This document shows, in pieces, positions 14,875-23,108 of a DNA stretch of 64,000 nt. Within the stretch, counting starts at the first letter, position 1; the number at the start of each line of letters is the position of its first letter. Both the position numbers and the translations under genes were made by a program. A model generated the notes under the pieces. The model was not told the DNA's origin, searched no databases, and was given only the letters and a program-made list of their open reading frames with translations. The stretch is from VAZQ01 sp046733355 (GTDB lineage Bacteria; Pseudomonadota; Alphaproteobacteria; Rhizobiales; Xanthobacteraceae): positions 31,722 through 95,721 of the forward strand of contig JBKPOZ010000017.1 of assembly GCA_046733355.1 (NCBI GenBank), written 5' to 3'.

Positions 14875-17661
14875 TCACGCTGCCGAAGCGGTCAACAGAT
14901 GGCGCAGCACGTAATGGAGGATGCCGCCGTTTTTGAAGTAATCGAGCTCGTCGAGCGTATCGATCCGGGAGATGAGCGGCACGCGGCTAAGTCGACCATC
15001 TCCGGCAACGATCTCCGCAAACATGCGCTGCCGCGGCTTCATCTCCCCGTGCAGCCCACGGATGGTGACCTGCTCGTCGCCCTTGAGCCCGAGGGATTGC
15101 CAGGAGGTGCCCTCCTCGAAGCAGAGCGGCAGCACCCCCATGCCGATCAGGTTCGAGCGGTGAATGCGCTCGAACGACTGGCAGATCACCGCGCGGACGC
15201 CAAGCAGGCTCGGTCCCTTCGCCGCCCAATCCCGCGACGAGCCGCTGCCGTATTCCTTGCCGGCGAACACGACGAGCGGCACGCCTTCGCTCTTGTAGCG
15301 CATGGCGGCATCATAGATCGGCATGCGCTGCCGCGAAGGATAGTGCAGGGTCACTCCTCCTTCCACGCCCGGGACCATCTGATTCTTCAAGCGGATGTTG
15401 GCGAACGTGCCGCGCATCATCACTTCGTGGTTTCCGCGCCGCGTGCCGTATTGATTGAAATCGGCAGGCCTGACGTTGCGCTCCAGCAGATATTTGCCGG
15501 CAGGCGAATCCACCTTGATCGAGCCCGCGGGCGAGATGTGGTCGGTGGTGATCGAATCGAGGAGCAGACAAAGCACGCGCGCTTCAACAATATCGGAGAG
15601 CGGCGCCGGGTGCTTGCCCATGCCGACGAAATACGGCGGATTGCGCACATAGGTCGATTTGTCATCCCACGCATAAGTGAGCCCGCCTTTGACCTTGATG
15701 GCGCGCCAGTTGGACTCGCCTTTGAAGACGTCCGCATATTGCTTGCCGAACATCTGCCGGGTGATGGTCTTGCGCACCACGCCACTGATCTCGCGGCTCG
15801 TTGGCCAGATATCCTTGAGAAAGACCTTCTTGCCGCTCTTGTCCATGCCGAGTGGCTGTTTGAGCAGGTCCGCATACATCGAGCCCGCGAGCGCGTAGGA
15901 CACGACCAGCGGAGGAGAGGCGAGATAGTTGGCGCGCACGTCCGGATGGACGCGCCCTTCAAAGTTGCGGTTGCCGGACAGCACCGCTGCGGCGACGAGA
16001 TCCTTGTCGTTGATGGCCTTCGAGATCTCCGGCGCCAGCGGGCCGGAATTGCCGATGCAGGTGGTGCAGCCGAAGCCGACGAGATTGAAGCCGAGCTTAT
16101 CGAGGTCCTTCTGCAATCCCGATCTCTCGAGATAGTCCGAAACTACCTGCGAGCCAGGCGCGAGCGACGTCTTCACCCAGGGCTTTACATTCAAACCTTT
16201 AGCCACGGCCTTGCGCGCGAGTAGCCCTGCGCCGATCATCACATTGGGATTGGAGGTATTGGTGCACGAGGTGATGGCGGCAATCACCACGTCACCGTGG
16301 CCGATATCGTGCTTGCGACCCTCGACCGGAACGCGCTTGGCGGGACCCGCCTTGGCAAAATCCTTGTCCAGCGACGTGGCAAGGGAGGGATGCAGGTCGA
16401 AGATGTCTTTTGCGCCATCGCCACCCTTGTTGAACTCCTTTTCCATCGCCAGGCCGAAGCCGGTGCGCACATCTTTGAGCGCCACACGGTCCTGCGGCCG
16501 CTTGGGTCCGGCGAGCGAGGGCTCGACCTCCGCCAGATCGAGCTTGAGCACGTCGGTGAACACGGGATCAGGGGTCGATCTGGTGCGGTAGAGCCCCTGC
16601 GCCTTCGCGTAGGCGCCAACGAGCGCGACCTGCGCGACGGATCGTGCGGTATCGGTGAGATAGCGCAACGTGTCATCGTCGATGGGGAAGAACCCGCAGG
16701 TCGCACCATACTCGGGCGACATGTTTCCGATCGTGGCACGGTCGGCGATGGTCAGGCCGGCGAGGCCGGGACCGAAGAACTCGACGAATTTTCCCACGAC
16801 CCCGAACTGACGCAGCATTTGCGTCACCGTGAGCACGAGATCTGTCGCCGTCACTCCCTCCTTGAGCTTGCCGGTAAGCTTCATCCCGACGACCTGCGGC
16901 AGCACCATGGAATAGGGTTGGCCGAGCATGGCCGCCTCGGCCTCGATGCCGCCAACACCCCAGCCCAGGACGGAAAGTCCGTTGACCATCGTGGTGTGGG
17001 AATCAGTGCCAACGAGGGTGTCCGGATAGGCAACCTCGGTAACCTTTTTTCCATCCAGCTTCAGCGCAGCCGGTTTGCTCCATACCGTGCGCGACAGGTA
17101 TTCGAGATTGACCTGGTGACAAATGCCCGTCCCTGGAGGCACCACGCGGAAATTATCGAACGACTTCTGCGACCATTTCAGGAACTCATATCGCTCCCGA
17201 TTCTGCCGGTATTCCTCTTCGACGTTTCGCTTGAAGGCGGTGTTGCTGCCGAAGAAATTCACCACCACGGAATGGTCGCACACGAGGTCGACGGGAACGA
17301 GCGGATTGATTCTTTTTGGATCGCCGCCAAGCGCCTGCATGGCATCGCGCATGGCAGCGAGGTCCACCACTGCAGGCACGCCGGTGAAGTCCTGCATGAG
17401 CACGCGCGCCGGGCGAAACGGGATCTCCCGGTCGGATGTCCTGGTTTTGAGCCATTGCGCAACGGCCTGGATATCCGCCTTGGTGACCGTGCGCCCATCC
17501 TCATGCCGCAACAGGTTTTCAAGCAACACCTTCATGGAGAAGGGCAGCCGCGAGATGCCTTTCAACCCGTTCTTTTCCGCAAGCGGCAGGCTGTAATATG
17601 CGTAGGTCTTGCTGCCGACCTTGAGGGTTTTGCAGCACCTGAAACTGTCCACGGAGGTCAT
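14875..17661 (-). CDS. acnA: Aconitate hydratase
   Basis: This TCA-cycle [4Fe-4S] enzyme interconverts citrate and isocitrate in the cytosol. The 928-residue protein fits the AcnA/IRP1 type: cluster ligands are the Cys in 'ITSCTNTSNP' and the two in 'FGCTTCIGNSG', with 'GTDSHTTMVNGL' and 'GKEYGSGSSRDWAAKG' as substrate-binding blocks. A short insertion with Ala, Lys and Asp ('GGDGAKDIFDL') near residue 410 is usual in alphaproteobacteria. It is divergent from ccmA with 125 bases between. On the minus strand TATAAC (17735-17740) is a fair -10, though its -35 is weak. Confidence 0.97.
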   Translation of the reverse strand: MTSVDSFRCCKTLKVGSKTYAYYSLPLAEKNGLKGISRLPFSMKVLLENLLRHEDGRTVTKADIQAVAQWLKTRTSDREIPFRPARVLMQDFTGVPAVVDLAAMRDAMQALGGDPKRINPLVPVDLVCDHSVVVNFFGSNTAFKRNVEEEYRQNRERYEFLKWSQKSFDNFRVVPPGTGICHQVNLEYLSRTVWSKPAALKLDGKKVTEVAYPDTLVGTDSHTTMVNGLSVLGWGVGGIEAEAAMLGQPYSMVLPQVVGMKLTGKLKEGVTATDLVLTVTQMLRQFGVVGKFVEFFGPGLAGLTIADRATIGNMSPEYGATCGFFPIDDDTLRYLTDTARSVAQVALVGAYAKAQGLYRTRSTPDPVFTDVLKLDLAEVEPSLAGPKRPQDRVALKDVRTGFGLAMEKEFNKGGDGAKDIFDLHPSLATSLDKDFAKAGPAKRVPVEGRKHDIGHGDVVIAAITSCTNTSNPNVMIGAGLLARKAVAKGLNVKPWVKTSLAPGSQVVSDYLERSGLQKDLDKLGFNLVGFGCTTCIGNSGPLAPEISKAINDKDLVAAAVLSGNRNFEGRVHPDVRANYLASPPLVVSYALAGSMYADLLKQPLGMDKSGKKVFLKDIWPTSREISGVVRKTITRQMFGKQYADVFKGESNWRAIKVKGGLTYAWDDKSTYVRNPPYFVGMGKHPAPLSDIVEARVLCLLLDSITTDHISPAGSIKVDSPAGKYLLERNVRPADFNQYGTRRGNHEVMMRGTFANIRLKNQMVPGVEGGVTLHYPSRQRMPIYDAAMRYKSEGVPLVVFAGKEYGSGSSRDWAAKGPSLLGVRAVICQSFERIHRSNLIGMGVLPLCFEEGTSWQSLGLKGDEQVTIRGLHGEMKPRQRMFAEIVAGDGRLSRVPLISRIDTLDELDYFKNGGILHYVLRHLLTASAA

Positions 17662-17786
17662 TTTGCGGGGTTCCGATAGAGGCGAAGCGGCGAAGGCGCG
17701 CGGCGCGTCTTCTCATTATTGAGCGAAGGAATGGGTTATAGGATTTTTCTCCACCTTCTTCCAGAAAATCGGCGCACCTTGCAAAT

Positions 17787-18455
17787 ATGCCCATGGTGAC
17801 GCGTGTTTCCGGAATCGAACTCGCCTGCGTCCGGGCAGGCCGGCTGGTGTTCGAGGACCTGCATTTTTCCGTCGGCAACGGCGAAATCCTTGCCGTGCGC
17901 GGGCCGAACGGCGCGGGCAAATCATCTCTGCTGCGCCTGATTGCCGGTTTCCTCCAGCCCAGCACGGGTCGGCTCACAATCGAGGGCGGCGATCACGAGC
18001 TCAGCCTCGGCGAGCAATTGCACTATCTGGGACACCAGGATCCTCTCAAGCCGTCGCTGACCGTCGCTGAAAATCTGGCGTTCTGGCATCGCCTGCTGAG
18101 CGGCTCGGGCACGATCGCAAATGCCCTGGAGGCGGTCGGCCTCGGCCCTCTCGCGGATGTCCCTGCGCTCTACCTCTCGGCCGGACAGCGACGGAGGCTT
18201 TCGCTCGCACGGCTTGTTGCCGTCCCGCGCCCCGTCTGGTTGCTCGATGAACCTAATTCCGCACTCGACGACTCGGGACAGCTGATCCTGACCGGCATCA
18301 TGGCAGAGCATGCAGGGCGGGATGGGATCATCATTACGGCCACGCACGGCGCGTTGCAGCTCGACGGCACGAAAGAGTTGATCTTGCAGCCAGCGAGGCC
18401 ATCAAATCGCAAGAACGCACTACGAGAGACTCGCACGAGCGAGATCCCAGTGTGA
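17787..18455 (+). CDS. ccmA: Heme exporter ATP-binding protein CcmA
   Basis: This is the ATPase of the CcmABCD complex that releases holo-CcmE for cytochrome c maturation. The 222-residue protein has Walker A 'GPNGAGKSS', Q-loop 'LGHQDPLKP', signature 'LSAGQRRR' and Walker B 'VWLLDEPNSALD', where Asn replaces the more usual Thr. The C-terminus is extended and polar. ATG 17787 or ATG 17793 may serve as start. The stop overlaps ccmB by four bases. It is the first gene of ccmABCDG. Confidence 0.95.
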   Translation: MPMVTRVSGIELACVRAGRLVFEDLHFSVGNGEILAVRGPNGAGKSSLLRLIAGFLQPSTGRLTIEGGDHELSLGEQLHYLGHQDPLKPSLTVAENLAFWHRLLSGSGTIANALEAVGLGPLADVPALYLSAGQRRRLSLARLVAVPRPVWLLDEPNSALDDSGQLILTGIMAEHAGRDGIIITATHGALQLDGTKELILQPARPSNRKNALRETRTSEIPV

Positions 18456-19117
18456 GCCCGCTCGTTGCCTTGCTGCGCCGCGACCTGATCCTCGCCATTC
18501 GCACCGGCGCAGGCGCGCCGATTGGCGTGCTGTTTTTTCTGATCGTGGTCACGCTTGCGGCGTTCGCGATCGGACCGGATCTTGCCCTGCTTGCCCGTAT
18601 CGGGCCCGCGATCCTGTGGCTCGGAGCATTGTTGGCCACACTTCTCGGACTAGACCGCCTGCTGGCGCTCGATCACGAGGACGGCTCGCTCGATCAAGTG
18701 CTGCTGGCCCGCGCCCCGCTGGAGCTTGCGCTGCTCACGAAGGTGTTGGCGCACTGGCTTAGCGCTGAGGTACCGCTGATAGTGGCCACTCCGTTCCTCG
18801 GCGCGCTATTGAATGTGGAGGGCCGCGCAAGCGCCGCTGTCGCGCTTACGATGCTTGTGGGTACGCCGGCGCTGACCTTCATGGGCCTGATCGGCGCTGC
18901 CCTCACCGTAACCCTGCGCCGCGGTGGGCTTTTGCTTGCGGTTTTGATCCTGCCTTTCAATATTCCGGTGCTTATCTTTGGCGTTGCGGCCTCGAATGCT
19001 GCCATGGCCGGTCTGCCGTTCGCGGCGCCGCTCGCTATTCTCCTGGCACTGACCTTGGTCAGTGGGGTGATTGGAACTGTTGCGGTAGCCATCGCTTTGC
19101 GGCAGGGACTGGACTGA
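18452..19117 (+). CDS. ccmB: Heme exporter membrane protein CcmB
   Basis: The 221-residue integral membrane subunit of CcmAB has six hydrophobic segments and the family's 'LLRRDLILAIRTGAG' start and 'DGSLDQVLLARAPLELALLTK' cytoplasmic region. It couples CcmA ATP hydrolysis to heme handling on the outer face of the inner membrane. The start overlaps ccmA (GTGA) and ccmC follows after four bases, so the operon is translationally coupled. Confidence 0.95.
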   Translation: MSPLVALLRRDLILAIRTGAGAPIGVLFFLIVVTLAAFAIGPDLALLARIGPAILWLGALLATLLGLDRLLALDHEDGSLDQVLLARAPLELALLTKVLAHWLSAEVPLIVATPFLGALLNVEGRASAAVALTMLVGTPALTFMGLIGAALTVTLRRGGLLLAVLILPFNIPVLIFGVAASNAAMAGLPFAAPLAILLALTLVSGVIGTVAVAIALRQGLD

Positions 19118-19121
19118 CGGA

Positions 19122-19853
19122 ATGCGACTGATCGACCTCGCCAACCCTTCGCGGTTTTTGGCGCTAAGCGCCCGGCTCATGCCATGGCTCATTGCCACAA
19201 CGCTCATCGCCTTCGCGATTGCTCTGCCCGAGGTCTGGCTTGCTCCCGACGACTATCAGCAGGGCGCCACCGTGAAGATCATGTTCATTCACGTGCCGGG
19301 CGCATGGCTCGGCCTGTTCGGCTGGGGGCTCATGAGCGCGGCTGCGCTCGGCACGCTTGTCTGGCGGCATCCGCTGGCCGATGTCGCTGCAAAAGCCGCT
19401 GCACCCATTGGGGCCGCTTTTACGCTCATGTGCCTTCTAACCGGCTCTCTGTGGGGACGTCCCATGTGGGGAACGTACTGGGTCTGGGACGCGCGACTGA
19501 GCTCGGTGCTGGTGCTGTTCCTGATGTATCTCGCGGTGATCGCGCTCTGGCGCACCATGGACGACCCGTCCCGCGCGGCGCGGGCCGCAGCCGTATTCAC
19601 CCTTGTTGGCGCGATCAATATCCCGATCATCAAATTCTCGGTTGACTGGTGGAACACCCTTCACCAGGGCGCGTCGGTGCTTCGTCTCGGCGGCTCGCGT
19701 CTCGACGTGAGCTTTCTCGTGCCGCTCATCGCGATGCTCGTTTCCTTCACGCTCCTTTTCATCACGTTGCATGTTGCAGCCATGCGCAATGAGATCATGC
19801 GTCGACGTATTCGCACAATGCTGATGATGCAGGCGGAAGCCGCGGCAGGTTAG
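19122..19853 (+). CDS. ccmC: Heme handling protein CcmC
   Basis: The 243-residue protein has six membrane segments and the Trp-rich heme-binding region 'GRPMWGTYWVWDARLSS' (near residues 110-127) characteristic of CcmC/CcmF. Periplasmic His residues in 'FIHVPGAW' and 'WWNTLHQGASV' are the expected heme ligands. CcmC attaches heme to CcmE on the periplasmic side. It sits between ccmB and ccmD in the operon. Confidence 0.96.
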   Translation: MRLIDLANPSRFLALSARLMPWLIATTLIAFAIALPEVWLAPDDYQQGATVKIMFIHVPGAWLGLFGWGLMSAAALGTLVWRHPLADVAAKAAAPIGAAFTLMCLLTGSLWGRPMWGTYWVWDARLSSVLVLFLMYLAVIALWRTMDDPSRAARAAAVFTLVGAINIPIIKFSVDWWNTLHQGASVLRLGGSRLDVSFLVPLIAMLVSFTLLFITLHVAAMRNEIMRRRIRTMLMMQAEAAAG

Positions 19854-19857
19854 CAGC

Positions 19858-20037
19858 ATGCACCTTGGTCCCTATGCGCCGTTCATTCTGAGCGCCTACG
19901 GTGCTGCAGCCGCGATTGTCGCGGGCCTTATTGTTTGGGTCGTGCTCGACCGGCGTCACTTGCGCCGCATGTTCGAGCAGACAGAAATGAAAGGCATGAG
20001 CCGACGCTCCGCACGGGACCTCGAGACATACACGTGA
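19858..20037 (+). CDS. ccmD: Heme exporter small subunit CcmD
   Basis: This 59-residue single-span protein runs 'MHLGPYAPFILSAYGAAA', then a membrane helix, then 'VLDRRHLRRMFEQ' and a basic tail, matching CcmD in position, length and pattern. It stabilises CcmABC and helps release holo-CcmE. It starts four bases after ccmC and its TGA overlaps the GTG start of ccmG. Confidence 0.93.
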   Translation: MHLGPYAPFILSAYGAAAAIVAGLIVWVVLDRRHLRRMFEQTEMKGMSRRSARDLETYT

Positions 20038-20711
20038 GCACGCCGCAAACGACGCGCGAAGTTTCCGCTCATTCCCGCGCAAGCGGGAATCCAGAAGAAG
20101 CTGGGTCCCCGCTTTCGCGGGGACGAGCGGCAGAGGGCCGCGGGGCATCGCGCCTCATCCTGGTTGTTCCGCTGCTCGCGTTCCTCGCGCTTGCCGCACT
20201 CTTCTTTTTCCGGCTCGGCAGCGGCGATCCCTCCCGCATTCCCTCCGCTCTGATTGGACGTCCCGCACCGCAGCTTGCACTGCCGGCGCTGCCCGGGCTG
20301 CAGCGCGACGGCGTGCCGGTCCCCGGCTTCGATGCGACGAGCTTCAAGGGGCACGTTACCGTTCTCAACGTATGGGCCTCATGGTGCGTGCCCTGCCGCG
20401 ACGAGGCTCCGCTCCTGATAGAGCTTGCTGCCGACGCGCGCATCCGCCTCCTCGGCATGAACTACAAGGATCAGTCTGAGAACGCGCGGCGATTTCTCGC
20501 CCAGTATGGCAACCCGTACGTCGCGAATGGCGTGGACGCGAATGGTCGTGCCGGCATCGAATGGGGCGTGTACGGCGTGCCGGAAACGTTCGTGATCGAT
20601 CGCGCGGGAATCGTCACCTACAAGCTTATTGGGCCCATCACGTCCGACAATCTGCAGACGCATTTGCGACCGGAGATCGAACAAGCCCTGGCCGCACCAC
20701 GCGAGGGTTAG
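20034..20711 (+). CDS. ccmG: Cytochrome c biogenesis thiol:disulfide oxidoreductase CcmG
   Basis: CcmG (DsbE) keeps apocytochrome c cysteines reduced for heme ligation. The 225-residue protein has a cytoplasmic N-terminal tail, one membrane anchor (about residues 41-60) and a periplasmic thioredoxin fold with W-A-S-W-C-V-P-C and the cis-Pro strand 'YGVPETFVID'. The GTG at 20034 overlaps the ccmD stop. No ATG, GTG or TTG occurs between residue 2 and the anchor, so the tail must be translated. Residues 11-32 ('SAHSRASGNPEEAG...') are encoded by a dispersed palindrome (20066-20130), an in-frame insertion ahead of the anchor. Confidence 0.94.
   Translation: MSTPQTTREVSAHSRASGNPEEAGSPLSRGRAAEGRGASRLILVVPLLAFLALAALFFFRLGSGDPSRIPSALIGRPAPQLALPALPGLQRDGVPVPGFDATSFKGHVTVLNVWASWCVPCRDEAPLLIELAADARIRLLGMNYKDQSENARRFLAQYGNPYVANGVDANGRAGIEWGVYGVPETFVIDRAGIVTYKLIGPITSDNLQTHLRPEIEQALAAPREG
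20066..20130. repeat. Dispersed palindromic element, type A, copy 1 (inside ccmG)
   Basis: This runs from CGCTCATTCCCGCG to GGGGACGAGCGG. It has two nested hairpins, CCCGC-GCAA-GCGGG and CCCCGC-TTTC-GCGGGG, and is nearly identical to 52821-52884 between truB and rpsO. The outer CGCTC and GAGCG ends are also complementary. It resembles a REP-like element widely seen between bacterial genes, but here it is inside an open frame. Confidence 0.9.
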
Positions 20712-20717
20712 CGGGAC

Positions 20718-21362
20718 CTACTCCTCGGGCGCCGGCGCCGCGTATTTTGTCATCAGCGGAAACTGGAGGGCGGCGAACAGGAAGGTCAGCGGCAGGACGC
20801 CAAACACCTTGAAGCTCACCCAAACATCCGTGCTCTGCGTGCGCCAGACGATCTCGTTGAGCACCGCGAGCATCAGAAAAAACAATGCCCAACGAATGGT
20901 CAGCTTGCGCCAGCCGTCTTCCGTGAGGTGGAATACGGAATCGAACACCACACCAAGAAGCGGCTTGCCGAAAGCAAGCCCGCCGAGCAACACGCCTGCA
21001 AACAGCAGATAGATGATGGTCGGCTTGAGCTTGATGAAGAGCTCGTCGTGCAGCACCAGCGTCAGCGAGCCAAACACCAGTACGACCGCCACGGTGATCA
21101 GGGGCATGAGCGGGAGATGCCGCGTGAGCGCGTAGGAAACAACGAGCGCGAGCACCACCGCAGCCATGAACACGGCGGTCGCGACAAAGATGCCGACGCG
21201 CTCACCCGAGGCGATGCTCGCAGGCAGGAGCGGCCCGACAAAAGGAAGGAACAGCGCGGGCCGCGCATTTGCAACAAAGAACAGCAGCAGGGGCCCGATA
21301 TCCAGCACAACCTTGAGCCCGGGATGGAGCTGAACTTTTTTGCTGTTCGCCTTCGGTGCCAT
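20718..21362 (-). CDS. yciB: Septation protein A / inner membrane YciB family
   Basis: The 214-residue protein with five to six membrane segments belongs to the YciB (IspZ/IspA) family, linked to cell envelope synthesis and division. Typical blocks are 'GPLLLFFVANAR', 'KPTIIYLLFAGVLLGGLAFGKPLL' and 'LNEIVWRTQSTDVWVSFKVFG'. Start ATG 21362 lies one base after the ftsY stop codon, so the two genes are surely co-transcribed and coupled. It converges on ccmG with a 6-base gap. Confidence 0.93.
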   Translation of the reverse strand: MAPKANSKKVQLHPGLKVVLDIGPLLLFFVANARPALFLPFVGPLLPASIASGERVGIFVATAVFMAAVVLALVVSYALTRHLPLMPLITVAVVLVFGSLTLVLHDELFIKLKPTIIYLLFAGVLLGGLAFGKPLLGVVFDSVFHLTEDGWRKLTIRWALFFLMLAVLNEIVWRTQSTDVWVSFKVFGVLPLTFLFAALQFPLMTKYAAPAPEE

Positions 21363-21363
21363 C

Positions 21364-22299
21364 CTATTCGAGCCCTGCAACGGCACGGGCAAATTCCCGG
21401 GCGGAGAAAGGCGCGAGATCCTCGATGCCTTCGCCAACGCCAACAAAGTGCACGGGCAGGCCGTATTTCGCCGCAATGGCCACCAGGATGCCGCCGCGCG
21501 CAGTGCCGTCGAGCTTCGTCATCGCGAGCCCTGTGACGCCCGCTACTTCGCGAAAGATCTCTACCTGAGAGAGCGCGTTCTGCCCGACTGTGGCATCAAG
21601 CACAAGCAGCACCGCCTGGGGTGCCGAAGGATCGCTCTTCTTCATCACGCGCACGATCTTCTGCAGCTCATCCATCAGCGCCGACTTGTTCTGCAGGCGC
21701 CCCGCGGTGTCCACCAGCACGAGGTCGACCTGGCCGCGTTGCGCCTGCGCAATTGCATCGAAAGCAAGGCCCGCGGGATCGGCGCCCGGGGCGCGCGCGA
21801 TCACCTCGGCGCCGCTGCGCGTGCCCCAGATCTTGAGCTGATCAATGGCAGCCGCGCGAAACGTGTCACCCGCAACCAGCATCACCGAGCGTCCTTGCGC
21901 GCGAGCCTTGGCGGCGAGCTTGCCAATGGTCGTGGTTTTGCCCGAGCCGTTGACCCCCACCACCAGCACGACAAAGGGCTTTGCGGAGTCCATGACCATG
22001 GGCTTCGCCACAGGCTCCAGCACTTTCTCGATCTCTGAAGCCACGACGGCTTTCACCTCGTCGGCAGTGATGGACTTGTCATAGCGGCCCTCGCCGACCG
22101 CGGTCGCAATCCTGCTCGCGGATTCAATCCCGAGATCTGCCCGGATCAGCACGTCCTCGATGTCGTCGATCATCCGCTCGTCAAGCCGGCGCTTGACCAC
22201 GAGATCGTTGATCGCTCCAGTGAGCGAGCTGGAGGTGCGTTTGAGCCCGCCGCTGAGCCGCTGCCAAAAACTTCGCGGGGCGTCGTTGCTGTCGTTCAT
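21364..22299 (-). CDS. ftsY: Signal recognition particle receptor FtsY
   Basis: FtsY docks SRP-ribosome complexes at the membrane. The 311-residue protein has a short helical N domain ('FWQRLSGGLKRTSSSLTGAI') and the NG GTPase domain: G1 'GVNGSGKTTTIGKLA', insertion-box 'DTFRAAAIDQL', 'DTAGR' and 'TKLDGTARGG'. The acidic A domain of enterobacterial FtsY is absent, as usual in alphaproteobacteria. ATG 22299 gives the family start; the frame continues upstream into the divergent gene but without support. Only 26 bases separate it from the divergent rluA-type gene. Confidence 0.97.
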   Translation of the reverse strand: MNDSNDAPRSFWQRLSGGLKRTSSSLTGAINDLVVKRRLDERMIDDIEDVLIRADLGIESASRIATAVGEGRYDKSITADEVKAVVASEIEKVLEPVAKPMVMDSAKPFVVLVVGVNGSGKTTTIGKLAAKARAQGRSVMLVAGDTFRAAAIDQLKIWGTRSGAEVIARAPGADPAGLAFDAIAQAQRGQVDLVLVDTAGRLQNKSALMDELQKIVRVMKKSDPSAPQAVLLVLDATVGQNALSQVEIFREVAGVTGLAMTKLDGTARGGILVAIAAKYGLPVHFVGVGEGIEDLAPFSAREFARAVAGLE

Positions 22300-22325
22300 G
22301 CAGGCGCCGTGATAGCCATTTCGAT

Positions 22326-23039
22326 ATGACTTCTGAAGAGATAACGGAGCGGCTCCTTTATCGCGACGGTCTGATGCTGGTGATCGACAAACCCGCCGGA
22401 CTGGCCGTGCACAAAGGCCCAAAGGGCGGCGAGAGCCTGGAGGACCATTTCGATGCACTGCGGTTCGGGTTGCCGCGTGCGCCGGCGCTCGCGCACCGCC
22501 TCGACCGCGATACCTCCGGATGTCTTGTGCTTGGCCGGCATCGCAAGGCTCTGGCCGAGCTCGGTCGCTTGTTCAAGGCGGGACGCATAGGCAAGACGTA
22601 TTGGGCCGTTGTTGAAGGCGGACCCACGCAAGACGAGGGCCGTATCGATCTCCCGCTGGGCCGCAAGGATGCAACGCGCGGCTGGTGGATGCGCCACGAC
22701 CCGCACGGGCAGCCCGCCTTGACGACCTGGAAGCTGCTGGGACGGAACGAAGACAGCGGACACCGCCTCAGCTGGCTCGCGCTCGAGCCGTTGACCGGGC
22801 GCACGCATCAGTTGCGCGTGCATTCTGCGGCCATGGGCTGGCCGATCCTCGGCGACAGCGTTTATGGCAATGCGTTGCGCCGCGCAGGCGAGCTCCTGCA
22901 GCTCCACGCGCGCGAGATCGTCGTGCCGCTCTACAAAAACCGCAAGCCCATCGCGGTCACCGCGCCGGTGCCTTTGCACATGCACGCCTTACTGCAAGCG
23001 TGTGGCTGGCCCGGCGAGACGTTCAGGCTGGTGGATTAG
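22326..23039 (+). CDS. RluA family RNA pseudouridine synthase
   Basis: The 237-residue single-domain enzyme has no S4 domain. The catalytic Asp is in 'AHRLDRDTSGCLVL' (residues 57-70), followed by 'KTYWAVVEGG' and the 'LEPLTGRTHQLRVH' motif. It isomerises uridine in rRNA or tRNA; the exact site cannot be told from sequence. It is divergent from ftsY with a 26-base gap, so the promoters must overlap the opposing 5' ends. The stop codon ends inside the first base of a dispersed palindrome. Confidence 0.9.
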   Translation: MTSEEITERLLYRDGLMLVIDKPAGLAVHKGPKGGESLEDHFDALRFGLPRAPALAHRLDRDTSGCLVLGRHRKALAELGRLFKAGRIGKTYWAVVEGGPTQDEGRIDLPLGRKDATRGWWMRHDPHGQPALTTWKLLGRNEDSGHRLSWLALEPLTGRTHQLRVHSAAMGWPILGDSVYGNALRRAGELLQLHAREIVVPLYKNRKPIAVTAPVPLHMHALLQACGWPGETFRLVD

Positions 23040-23087
23040 CGCATGTCCCGGAGAAGTGGGAACCGGTTTTCCGATAAGGACATGCGC
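23039..23087. repeat. Dispersed palindromic element, type B, copy 1
   Basis: Perfect ten-base ends GCGCATGTCC (23039-23048) and GGACATGCGC (23078-23087) flank the core GAAGTGGGAACCGGTTTTCC. The same core, inverted and with GAGCATGATC ends, recurs at 56387-56435. The element is recalled as frequent in Bradyrhizobium-group genomes. It begins at the last base of the preceding stop codon and may act as its transcription end. Confidence 0.88.
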
Positions 23088-23108
23088 AACCCAAACGATC
23101 TGCAGCGC

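Noticed and set aside
14092..16224. Plus-strand frame of 710 codons
   Set aside because: It is antisense to the DUF1223 gene and acnA, with no recognisable domain.
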